From Baffinella frigidus (taxonomy: Eukaryota; Cryptophyceae; Cryptomonadales; Baffinellaceae), in NCBI GenBank assembly GCA_026770585.1, contig MU646528.1, positions 361,594 to 394,622 of the forward strand: a stretch of 33,029 nucleotides of DNA, read 5' to 3'. The notes beneath the pieces are model-generated. The model was given only the letters and a program-made list of their open reading frames with translations. It had not been told where the DNA came from and ran no database searches. The translations under genes and the position numbers were made by a program. Positions within the stretch are counted from its first letter, which is position 1; every line of letters starts with the position of its first letter. This document shows, in pieces, positions 1-12,100 of this stretch.

Positions 1-107
1 GGTTTGGGGTTTGGGGTTTGGGGTTTGGGGTTTGGGGTTCGGTGTTTAGGGTTTGGGGTTGAGGGTTTAGGGTTTAGGTTTGAGGGTTCAGGGTTTAGAA
101 TTCGGAC
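1..107. repeat. Telomere-like intron filler at left edge
   Basis: Degenerate 7-mers (TTTGGGG first, then TTTAGGG and TTCAGGG) running to the donor of exon w73. On the gene strand this is C-rich intron sequence. It is interstitial and mutated, not a chromosome end. Confidence 0.85.
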
Positions 108-153
108 CTGTTTGTAGGGTCGTCGAGCGGGACGACTGTGGAGGCGGTGGAAC
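108..153 (-). CDS. Exon w73 (last in window)
   Basis: A 46-nt exon after CCCAG|GT, ending AACAG|GTCCG. Its first two bases complete the Gly codon begun by w72. It reads STASTVVPLDDPTN, similar to the linker opening other RGQ modules. The gene continues to the left of the window. Confidence 0.6.
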
Positions 154-3100
154 CTGGGTTTGGGGTTTAGGGTTTAGGGTTGAGGGCTTGGTGTTTGGGG
201 TTTAGGATTTAGGGATTACTTTTCAGTGTTTAGGTTGTAGGGTTTATGGTGTAGGGGTTAGGGTTTAGGGTTTAGGGTTTAGGGTTTAGGGTTTAGGGTT
301 TAGGGTTTAGGGTCTAGGTCTAGGGTGTAGGGTTTAGGGTTTAGGGTTTAGGGTTTAGGGTTTAGGGTTTAGGGTTTAGGGTTTAGGGTTTAGGGTTTAG
401 GGTCTAGGTCTAGGGTGTAGGGCAAAACCGTCGGCGTGCGTGGCGGGGGTCGTCCCCGCTTGCCCTCTCGTGACATTCAGCACGTTGCTCGGGCGGAGGA
501 ACGCCCCGGACCACAACGAGAGCGCGGCCCCCGCCGCGTGGCTCGCTGCAGCGGTACCGATCGCGCCGCGCTGGACGGTGAGGGTCGCGTCGTCCCCCGC
601 GATGGCGGAGACTAGCATGATCTCGCGCCCGACCTGGTTTGGGGTTCAGGGTTTAGCGCACCGCGGTTATACAATGGTTTGTACCGGTGTGTTTTAAAAG
701 TGTACCGCGATGCACCGTGTACAATCGACTAGTAGCGGATTTGCGGGCGGGGCCGACCTGCACGTGCTCTCCAGCCACGAGGCGCGGGACGTCGCGTGCT
801 TTTTGGTTATACAACATTTTGTACCAGGATTTTTTGAAGTTGTACTGCGATCGAGAGTGTACAATCGACTAGTAGTGGATTTACGGGCGGGGCGAACCTG
901 AACGTGCTCCCCGGCAACGAGGCGCGGCACGTCGGGCGCGTGTTGGACCGTGAGGGATGTGGCTGATGCCGAGAGGGAGGAGGCGAGGAGGGTGTATCGT
1001 AGAAGCGTGACCTGGTGTAGGGTTTGTGGTGTGTTTGTTTTGGTTTACTGTGTGTTACGGTTCAGGTTCAGGGACTGTGAGGGTTGTGGCTGATGCCGAG
1101 AGGGGGAACGCCAGGTGGGTGTATCGCAGGAGCGTGACCTGGAATTGGATTTGAGATTTTTGATGTACTGGCCAGTAATGGGGTTTGAGATTTGTGATTT
1201 ACTGGCCAGTACGCAAATGGGGTTTGCGATTTGTGATGTACTGGCGTGGTGTTCATCAGGGTCGAGGGTGAAGGTGGGGGTTCGGGTGCTTCAGGGTTTA
1301 GGACAAAGGTAGGGTTTGGGATGGTTCAGGCTTTAGCAGTAGAGTGGTTATAAGGGTTTATGCAGGTAGAGTCAAGGGTTGATGAAGGCAGCGTCAAGGG
1401 TTTATGAAGGTAGAGTCAAGGGTTTATGATTCCAGGACCTGGGTATCGTCTATGTGTGCGGCGGCTGACGAGCCCCCCTGCGCCCTCACCACCGTGAGCA
1501 CCACCCCCTCGATCGATGTCAGGAGCAGCATCTCGTTCCGGATGCGGATGAAGCATCCTGGTGTGGGGTTTGGGGTTGAGATATTGGGGTTGGGGGTTAG
1601 GGGTTGGGGTTTGGGGTTTGGAGTTTGGGGTTGAGGGTTTGGGGTTTGGGGTTTAGGGGTTGGGGTTTGGGGTTTGGGGTTTGGGGTTTGGGGTTCAGGG
1701 TTCAGGGTTTGAGGTTTGGGGTTTGGGGTTTAGGGTCAAGTTTAGGGTGAAGGATTTAGGGTCAAGGGTTTAGGGTTTAGGGTTTCCTGGGAAGAGGTTT
1801 CCGAAGGCGATTCGGGAGTCAGGGTGCGAGACCTGGTTTTAGGGTTCAGGGTTTAGGGTTTGTGGTTTAGGGTTTGGGGTTTAGGGTTTAGGGTTTAGGG
1901 TTTAGGGTTTAGGGTTTCGGGTTCTGGGTGAGACGTCTTCGACGCGGATTTGGACGTCAGTTTCGGAAAGGGTGCGGCGGTTGTCGAGCTTGGTCAGGAT
2001 CTCGACCGTAACCTGTTGAATGGAGGACGTGGAGGTTAGAGGGACTTTTTTGCACCGGTTGGTCACACGATAACAATGAAACAATGGCCCCAATACACGC
2101 ACCCGTCAGCCCCAATCGCTCCTCGAAACGCTGACACCCCTAAAACCCCGCATCCGAAAGCAGCGCTCAGGCATCCGAAAGCAGTGCGACCCAAAACGTA
2201 CCTGGGCGCCATGCGAGTGCGCAGCCGGCACCGACCCAGCCTGCCCGCGCCGCAGCTCCACAGCCCCCTCCCCCGAGATCTCGATGTGCACCACCCGCAC
2301 GATCTCGTCGTCGATGCGCACGAAGCACCCGGCGACGATCCCTGCGATTTGGCGTCCGGAGAGGAGGAGCGCGGTGGCGGAGGCGGAGATGCCGCCGTTG
2401 AGGGTGGCGCTGTTGGGGTTGGGGTTGGGGTTTGGGGGTTTTGGGGTGGGGGTTTGGGGTTTGGGGTTTGGGGTTTGGGGTTTAGGGATTAGGGTTTACG
2501 GTCTAGGGTTTACGGTCTAGGGTATAGGATGCAGGGTTTGGGGGTTAGGGTTGAGAGTTTAGAGTTGAGGGTTGAGGGTTGAGGGTTTAGGATTAGGGGT
2601 GCCTGCGGATAACGATGACCGCGTCGCCATCGAGGTGCGTCCACCGGGGGGCATACTGCCCGCAGGAGGACAGCTGACAGCGCTTCACGGTCACCGCGTT
2701 CCCAGCAATCTGGTCCACGATGAGGTACTCGGAGTTGATCTGGAGCATCGAGAGGCGTCCGATGCGCGCGCGCTTCACTGAGTCGACTGTGAATGTTGCC
2801 CATGACTGCTCCATTTCTGGGAGGTTGGTGGGGAGCCCGCCCACCTGGGTTTGGGGTTTGGGGTTGAGAGTTGGGGGTTCCAGGGCTTAGGGTTTAGAGT
2901 TTGGACTTGAGGGGTTAGGGGATATGGTTTGGGGTGTAGGGTGTAGGGTGCAGGGTGTAGGGTGTAGAGTGTAGGGTGTAGGGTGCAGGATGTAGGGTGC
3001 AGGGTGCAGGATGTAGTGTGCAGGTTGCAGGGGTTGGGTTCAGGGGGTCCCCGCCTGGTTGATGGTCGTCGCGGCGTACTCCTCCACAATACTCCCATGC

Positions 3101-6100
3101 ACATGCCCCACCGCAACCGTGAACCCCCGCCCCCTCACAACCGTCAGCGTATCCCCCGCGACCGACACAACCCGCATCACCTCATTCCCCACCCGTATAA
3201 ACGTGTTCACCCCCACCCCAACCGCCGCAGCGCTCCCCACAACGACCGTCACCCCCCCAGCGTTCAAACCCCCGGACATATCGAGAAGGGTGATGCGGCG
3301 GCGGCGGACCGACGCGCCCGGGGGGTGGATTGTTGGGGAGGTGAGGGCTTGATGGCGGGCGATGGAGAGGGTGTTGTTGGATGTGGCGTCGAGGGCTGTT
3401 ACGCGCGCGACTTCTTCGTCCACCTGATTTTGGGTGTGGGGTTTGGGGTTTGGGGTTTGGGGTTTGGGGTTTGGGGTTCAAGGTTTAGGGTTTGGTGGTT
3501 TGGTGATCAGAGTTTCCAACCCCCACACCAAGCGATGTCACCACTTGGTGCAACACCAGTTGCCTGTTACCAACCACACCTTACAGCGAATCTCATGGAG
3601 TCGCTCAGGACAAGGTGCCACCATACGTGTGGTGAAAGAACCACACGCTTTGTGGAGCTTGGCCTGTAAGTAGTCGAAAACGGCGAACCCCGTGGGGTTA
3701 CTGAGAACGAAGTGACGCTTTAAGGTTAAGGGTTCAGGGTTCAGGTCTTGGAGTCTCGGGCTTCGGAATAATGGTTTAGGGTTTAGGGTTAGGGGGTTCG
3801 AATCTGTAAGTAGTCGCCAACAGCGAACCCCGTGGGGTCGCTGAAGACGAAGTGGCGCTGTGCTGCGTCTTTCCAAATAGCTTATCACAAAGCCTCAAGA
3901 GCTGCTTTACAAAAATCGTGTAGGCTGTTTACACACACACTGTTCGGTTGCGTGTGTGCGCAAACGGAGATGACCTGCACGTGGTCCCCAACAGCGAACC
4001 CCGTGGGGTTACTGAGCACGAAGTGGCGCTTCAAGGTTTAGGGTTCAGGGTTTAGGGCTTGGGGTTAAGGGTTACGAAATCAGGGTTTAGGGTTTAGGGT
4101 TAGAGGGTTCGAACTTGTAAGTAGTCCCCAACAGCGAAACCCGTAGGGTCACTGAAGACGAAGTGGCGCTGCGCGGCGGTCGTGTCGTGCCCGTTGACCA
4201 GTATCACCTCGTCATCGATCCTGCAGCCACGCACGCGGTCAATCGTCAGGGAAGGTGCTGATGTGCCGTGTCGCGACAGTGATTATTTCACTGTCAAGTA
4301 CTCCGGGAAATCCGATGCCGCAACATTTTCACCGATTCGGACCATGCCCAAAACTGAACGTGCATTCCGGTGCAGCACGGGAACCGTATTGAGAAGGGTC
4401 AAACCGGAAGAACATCCCCGGCGCAATCCCCGCCGCCGGAGGCACTTCGAGCGAAAACGACGTATCACTCGCAGAAATGTCAGCGCCGTTCTGCACCACG
4501 ATTGTCGTGCGGCCGCTTGAGGGTGTCTGGGTGCCCGTGAGGCCCGTGAGGGTGATCTCGGACGCGTCAGCCTGCCCGGTGGAGCGTGGTTCAGTTCAGG
4601 GGCGCAGGTGGGGCATAGATGAGTCATCGCTGACACCTAAGCCATTCTGATAGTTGAGTCGTTGCTGATAGAGGCGCGCACACGATAGGTGATAGCGAAG
4701 GCAGTGCTGCGTGTGTCTGGGTGCCCGTGAGTCCCGTAATGGTGATCTCGGACGCATCAGCCTGTTGTAAAGCCGTGAAGCGTGGTTCAGTTGAGGGGCG
4801 CACGTTGTCACGTAGCGAAGAAATTTGTCAAGTGGTCAAATAGCTGTGGCGTCAAGTTTTCACATAGCTGCGGCGGGAGCCATGGTTTGAAGAAGTCTGG
4901 TCAGGCCTGTGAGGGTGATTCTCGACGCGTCTGCCTGCCGCATGACGCGTGGTTCAGTCCAAGTGAAGGCATTGCTAATGGCACACGACAGATGCAGTGG
5001 GGTAGTGTCAAGAGTCAAACCCCACCCCCTTGAAACCCTCAACCCTCTCAACCCTGAACCCCAAACCCTACCTGAGCGAGATGGATATGAAGAGGTGGGG
5101 GGCTGGCCTGAAGGATCACATAATTAGCGATGCGATTGACTATCCAAAGCATACGCAGGTCTAATTTGGTAGTACATGTGCGGGTTTGGGTGGGGGGCGG
5201 GCCTGGAGAAGGACGGAGTTAGCGATGAGGGTAACGGTGAGGACGTTGTCGACACCCGGGTGCGTCGTCTGCTGCCCCACCTTCTTCTCCACCTGGTGCA
5301 GGGTTTAGGGCTTAGGGTTAAAGGTTCGGGTTTAGGGTTTGAGGTTTAGGGTTTAGGTTTTGCGGTTTAGAGTTTAGAGTGTAGGGTTTTAGGGGTTAAG
5401 GTTTAGGTTTAGGGTTTAGGGTTTAGGGTTTAGGGTTTAGGGTTTAGGGTTTAGGGTTAAGGGTTTAGGGTTTAGGGTTTAGGGTTTAGGGTTTAGGGTT
5501 TAGGGTTTAGGGTGTAGGACTGAGGGTTTATTTAATTGGAATCGAAACCCACCGTTGCTGTAACGAAGGTTCCCAGTAACGAAGGTTCCCATTTGCTAGG
5601 GTGTAGGGTTTGGGGTCTAGGGTTGATGGTTTATTGTTTTTGGTTTGGATTTCATGGTCTGGGGTTTGGATTTCATAGTTTGGGGGTTTGGGTTTAGGGT
5701 TGAGGGTCGTTACCAGGCGCTTCGAGTAGGAGATGAGCGGAGCAGCGTCCCCGATCCTCGACCCAGCCAGCGCAGGCACCTGCAACACCGGGCCGTCCCC
5801 CTGGTAAGTCAATTTTGTACCAGTAACTCTTGATTTCTCTCAAAGTGGCCGATTTGCTGTAGGTTGTGTACCAGCAAGATGCACTCAGGCGCCACTTCCC
5901 AACACCCTTTGGTGGGCCAAATAAACGATTCACGTTTGGTGTGGCTGGGGGGCAGGCGTGCCAGCCCCCCAGCCTCCAAAATTGAATCGTTTCGTCTAGG
6001 CAGTCACGGCGAGACAGCTGTACATCCAATCTTGGTGTGGCGTGGCAGGTGGACAGGAACGGAAGGGGAGGGGCCGAATTGTATGACCTACGGGTCGCCC

Positions 6101-9100
6101 TACGGTAGGAAGTGGCTCCGCAAATTCTTGTGGGTGTGGCCTATATATGATAGATGGACGGCTTATTTGGACGTGCCTGGGCGGCGTCACGAGAGAGGCC
6201 TTGCACTTCGAGGAAGAGGGAAACGACGGATCGATCAGGATGGCTTGTGGCACTCGTCCCGGCCATGCCCCGCGCCACCGTCAGGACTAGATCCTCGCGT
6301 GACGTTATCAGCATCACCTGGTCGGGGGTGAGGGTTTGGGGTGTGGAGTGATGTTCAAGCGCGTCGTCTTCTGTCTTGTTCCCAAGGACTGTATAGCGTG
6401 GCTTCTAGCACTCGTCCCGGCCATGCCCCGCGCCACTGTTATCACCTGGTGTAGGGTTGAGGGGTTTAGGGCTTAGTGTGGTGTTTTAGGGCGGCTCAGG
6501 GTTTAGGGTCTAGGGTGGTGTTTTTGAGCGACCGCCCACGCCCTCACAGGATTGATCTCATCGTTTGATGTACAGGGTTTGGGGTTGAGAGTGGAGCGAA
6601 CCTCGTCATCGACGCGAATCATGGCGCCGGTCACGAATGCGGCGTTGTACCCAAGACCGTCCGACGCAAGCAGCGCGAACGAGGCGTCAGAAGCCGTCAG
6701 TGCCCGCCCCTGCAGAAACCGATCGGAAACTACGTTAGGCATCAAAACACCAACGCGTCAGAAGCCGTCATTCCCCGCCCCTGAAGATTCCAAAAAACGA
6801 TTCATTTCCCCGGATATGCGTTATCGGACCAGACACATCATTGATTCAGGTGCCCCAGGCCGTCCGACGCAAGGAACGAGTAAGAAGTATGGGACGCCGT
6901 CAGCGCCCGTCCCTGCATAAACCGTGAGGAAACCACGCTACGAAGACATACACAACTTGCAAGGTCCAGAAAATCACTGGTTCAGGTGCGCCCTTCGAAC
7001 ACACGACGACGGTAGGGTTCACGGTTTAGGGTGCATAGATTCGGGTTTCAGGTGCAGGGAGCAGGGAGAATGGTGAAGGGATCCAGGTTTCGGGCTGTGC
7101 GCGCCTGGTAGACGATAGCGAGGACGGGTAAGTTTGCTGGAAATGGAGGTTCCCAGGTGCCCCAAGTGGGTATTTAGCACACCTGAGAGCACCTCAACCA
7201 ACTGGGCTAAAACACCACACGGGGAACGCACCTGGTACACGAGAGCCAGGACGCGGATGTTTGCGCCGGCGGGGTGTGCCGAGGCATCCGTGCTCAGCTG
7301 CGCGCGCCGCACTGACACCGTCCGGTTCAGGAACGAGACCACTTGGATCACCTGCGTGCGTGACGGGTTGCTTCAGCTGCGCTAGTGGGGCTGCGCCAGG
7401 ACACCATGTCGCTCTCCGCGAGAGGCCTGTCTCATGCTTGTATACACACACAAGAACGCTCACACCAATTACAACCGGTGTGAATCTAGTCCTGCATTCG
7501 AGAGTAATCAACACAGTTCTCTCAGTATGCGCTAACCACGGATCGTAGCGTGGTCGTGTGGCAAAGCAAACCTCGTCCTCGACGCCGAAGAAGCCACCCA
7601 CAACCATCGCGAACGCTGGATCCTCATCCACCTCCAGAGTCAGCACCTGGTTTCGTGTTTCGTGTTTAGTGCTTAGTGTTTCGTGTTTCGTGTTCCGCGT
7701 TTCAGGTGTAGGGTGTAGAGTGTAGGGTGTAGAGTGTAGGGTGTAGAGTGTAGGGTGTTGGGTGTAGAGTGAAGGGTGTAGGGTGTAGGGTGTAGAGTGT
7801 AGGGTGTAATGTGTAGGGTGTAGGGTGTAGGGTGTAGGGTGTAGGGTGTAGGGTGTAGGATTCGGGGTGCAAGGTTCAGGGGCTCACCCGCGCGCCCATA
7901 TCCTTGCTGAGGCGCGCAGTATACCCGACAGACGCGCTCCCTTGCAGCGACAAGTGCAGCGTCGGCGAAAGGCCCTGGGTTAGGGTTGAGGGTTGAGGGT
8001 TCAAAGTTTAGATTAGTTGATCACTTTCCATTGGGCCTACAACCTGCTTACAGGGACTTAAAGAGGTTAATAAAGAAGAAGAAGAAGAAGAAGAAGACGA
8101 CGGTTTAGGTTTGAGGGCTCAGGGTTGAGGGTTGAGGGTTCTAGGTTTAGGGTGTACCGCTACGGTTTAAGGGTTTAGGGTTTATGGTTTAGGGCTCAGG
8201 GTTTAGGGTTTCGGGTTCAGGGTTTAGGGTGCACCGCGGCGGCGGAGTTTTGGACGGAGAAGGAGAGCTTGTACATGTTGCCGGGTTGCATCTTCTGGTC
8301 GGGCGCGAGGGAGAGGACTAGGTCGCCCGCCTCGGAACGCCACGCAGCCTGCAGAGAGAGGGAGAGATGATTACCGACGGTAGGGCAAATGCATTATGCA
8401 CGTTTGTTGGGGAAATCCTCTGTTTCAAGGAGGGTAGCACATGATGATAGTCCGATCACCCATATGCATTCCGAGATTTCAAGATACATTGCAATTTGTT
8501 GGGAAACGGGACGGTTGTGTCTGTTGCGAGACAGACCTCGTAATCGAAGAGCTCGAGGGCCCCCGAGTGCCCCACATCAGATATCATCAACAGCCCCGAC
8601 GCCGTCTGTGTCCCGGCGAAACCCGATAGGGTGATCGTCGCGGCGAGGTGTGACGACCCCGCGCCGTAGTTTGTGACCTTAGGTTTGGGGTTTGGGGTTT
8701 AGGGTTTGGGGTGTGGGGTGTGGGGTTTGGGGTTTGGGGTTTGGGGATTGGGGGTTGGGTTTAGGGATTACGGTGTAGGGTTTGAGGTTTAGGGTGTAGG
8801 GTGGAGGGTTCAGGGGTTAGGGTTGAGGGGGGGGGGGGGGGGGGGGGTTACCGCGACGTTGGACACAAGCGAGACAGTGATGGTGTTCAGCGCGGATGGG
8901 AAGGGGGACGACTGCCCGACGCGCGCCATTGCGAACCCGAACGCGTCCACTGGTGTTTGGTTTAGGGTTTGGGGTTTGGGGTTTGGGGTTTTGGGTTTGG
9001 GGTTTAGGGTGCAGGGTTTCGGGTTGCGAGTTAACTGGTCCGAGCAGACTAGGTGTTAGGTTTCAGGATTTAGGGTTTAGCTTTTAGGGGTTTGGGTTTA

Positions 9101-12100
9101 GGATTTTGGTTTTGGGTTTTGGGGTTTGGGGTTTGAGGTTTGGGGGTTAGGGTTTACGGGTGTAGGGTTAATGGTGTGGTACCCTTAAGCGGCCGGGCGT
9201 CGCCCGCAGCCCCCCCGAGGAGGTGCACTTTCACCGGAGTTCCCAGCCCATGCGCAGCCGCCTCAGTCCCGAAGCGGGCCCGAGTCACGGATACCTCCGA
9301 GGCTGACACCACCCCGCGGACTAGCATCGTTTCGGTTGACACGGTTATGAACCCCCCCTCGGTGATCCCCGCGGTGGAATTGACAGGCAAGATCTGGGCG
9401 GTGGGGGAGACGCGGGCGGTGAGGGTGGTGGAGCGCTCGACGGGCCTGGTTTGGGGTTTGGGGTTAGGGTTCAGAGTTTAGGATTTCGGGTTTAGGATTT
9501 GGGGTTTGGGGTTTGGGGTTTGGGGTTTGGGGTTTGGGGTTTGGGGTTTGGGGTTTGGGGTTTGGGGTTTGGGGTTTGGGGTTTAGGGTTTAGGGTTTAT
9601 GGTGTAGGGTTTAGGGTTTACCGCCAGGGGTCGGGGTCCATGCGCCGTGGGAACGCCGCGACGCCCTGCATGAACCCATTTGAGAAAACACCCATTTGTT
9701 CCAGGGCCCCACGGTTGTTGGATGGTTCGAGATTTTGCCGGTCTGCCATACCAGTTATCATTCTAGCAGAACATATGCACGTTGATTCAACAGTCCGGGG
9801 ACTCTGGTTTATTCGGACCGCACAGATCAACTGAAGTACATCAAATTGCAAGAGGTTCTTCAGGCCCACGCGACGATAGCCTGCACCTCAAATTGACAGC
9901 GGACAAACTCGGTTTGGGTCTGATCAGGTCTAATCCGCAAACGCATTCCGTCCGCTTTGTACCAGATATACTAGAAAGACGCAGTCGATTCGAGGTGCGG
10001 GGTATTGTCGCGTGGGCGGAGTGTGTTTCACCTGGACGGTGGTCCCCGCAGGGTGGAAGGAGGCAAACGTCCCACGCGCCGCCCGAAGCACCTGGATTAG
10101 GGTTTAGGCTTGGGTTTGAAGTTTGGTGTTTGGGGTTTAGGGTTTGGAGTTTGGGTTTTGGGTTTTGGAGTTTGGGGTTGGGGGTTTAGGGTTTAGGGTT
10201 TGGGGATTGGGGTTTGGGGTTTACCCCCAGCGATGTTCCCGTGGCGTCAACGGTGCGGACGATCATGCTCTCGCAGTTGATTTTGACAAAGCCCCCGGGA
10301 GGTGTGAAGATGGCGGCGGCGAGGGTGAGCGTGTCGGTTGCCTGGTCGTTTGCAACGTAAGAATAAAGTCGCAACGTACGCCCAAATAAAAGCGAAGATC
10401 TCTTGTTTTCATGTATATATATATGATTTCGACGAAGCCCCCGGGAGGTGAGAAGATGGAGGGTGAGCTTATCGATCGCCTGTTCAGTCGCACCGTTGGC
10501 GTATGTCTTATTTCCAAACGTTCCATATAAAGGCCGCACAACCAGCGATAGAGGTGCTTAGACATGACACCACGAGTATTATACGGCGCATATGCCTGTG
10601 GGCCAACAGCTACGCCACAGCACTCCATTTCGTTGAAGAAATGAAACACACACACAGCATGCGGCATCACATCAGATTCCGCTCACGTCCTGGGTATCTT
10701 ATTGGGAGCCGAGGATCTGATAGACTGGGATCTCATCTCGCCAGTCATTAAATTCAATTACTCGGGAGTTCCCCGAATGCCCCACAATTACTACACACCT
10801 GGAGCTTTCAGTCATGTTCAAAGCAAATGTGGGACGGGTGCATCTGAGAGGCACCTTAGTGACGCTGGTGTACACGGTAGGTTGTGACGCGTAAGCAACC
10901 GCGATAGTTCCCCCGACAGCGCGCGCCGCGCGGATGCGCCCAGAGTAGACGACTGCGTTGCTCACGTGCTCGTTCGTGAATGTCGATCTGCTCCCCCACA
11001 CCACGTCAGATTATAAAACAGGTGATATTACAAGACAGGTTATTTTTTATAAGTCAGGTATTATACGACAGGTTATGTACGTGGGTGAAGAGTGTTATAC
11101 GACAGGTTATGCCAGTAGTTCACGACAGGTCGACCCGACAGCGCGTGACGCGCGGATGCGCCCGGAGTAGACGATCGCGTTGCTCACGTGCTCGTTTGTG
11201 AATGTTGATCTGCCCATCGCTTAGTTTAGCACTAAGGAAGTGCAAGCATCCCACGTCAGGTGACTGAACCGAGAGTTTCAGGTCCACGACACGTCGGAAA
11301 TAGACGACTGCGTTGCGCACGTGCTCGTTCGTGAATGTTGATCTGCCCATCGCTTAGTTTAGTACCAGGGAACTGTAAGAGTCAGGCCGTGCCCAAAATT
11401 TGAGGCCATCCCATCGCCGATTTAAGTAATGAAAACACAAGTACCAGTCAACTGCAAGAGTTCCACGACAGCCGCTTGTTGTTCTAAAAAAAATTCGTTT
11501 TTATATATAAACAAATCGTTTTCAAATACAGCATTCGTTTTCAAAAATGCTGCGATGAGAGTGGGCGTGGTGACCTCTGCGCGCGGGTGACGACCAGCAC
11601 GTTCCCGACCACCGCCGTGACGGCCATCAACTCTCTGTCAATCAACACCATCGTGTTCGCGATGATGCCCTGCGTTTGGGGTGTTGGGTTTGGGGTTTTG
11701 GGGTTTGGGGTTTGGGGTTTAGGGAGGGTTTTGGGGTTTGGGGTTTGGGGTTTAGGATCTAGGTTTGGAGGTTAGGGATTCGGGCGTGGTGTTTGGGGTT
11801 CAGGGGTTAGGGTTTAGGGTTTGGGGTTTAGGGTTTAGAATTTCTGGTGCAGGGTGTAGGGTGTAGGGTGTAAGGTTTAGAGTTCAGAGTTTAGGGTGTA
11901 GGGTTCATGATTCAGGGTTTAGGGTTTAGGGTTTAGGGTTCGAGTGTTTAGTGTTTAGGGTTGATTGCCTTTGATTCATGAGTTATGGCGTATGGTGTAT
12001 GGAGTTTAGTGTAGGGTGAAGGGTGTACGGGGCGTACAGCGCCGGCCGCCATACGCCCCATAAGTCCTTAGGTCTTAGGCTGTAGAGTGTAGGGTTCAGG

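Noticed and set aside
1-421. Telomere at the left end of the window
   Set aside because: The repeats are degenerate, mixed in variant and interrupted by exons; the same filler occurs in introns across the whole window, so it is interstitial.
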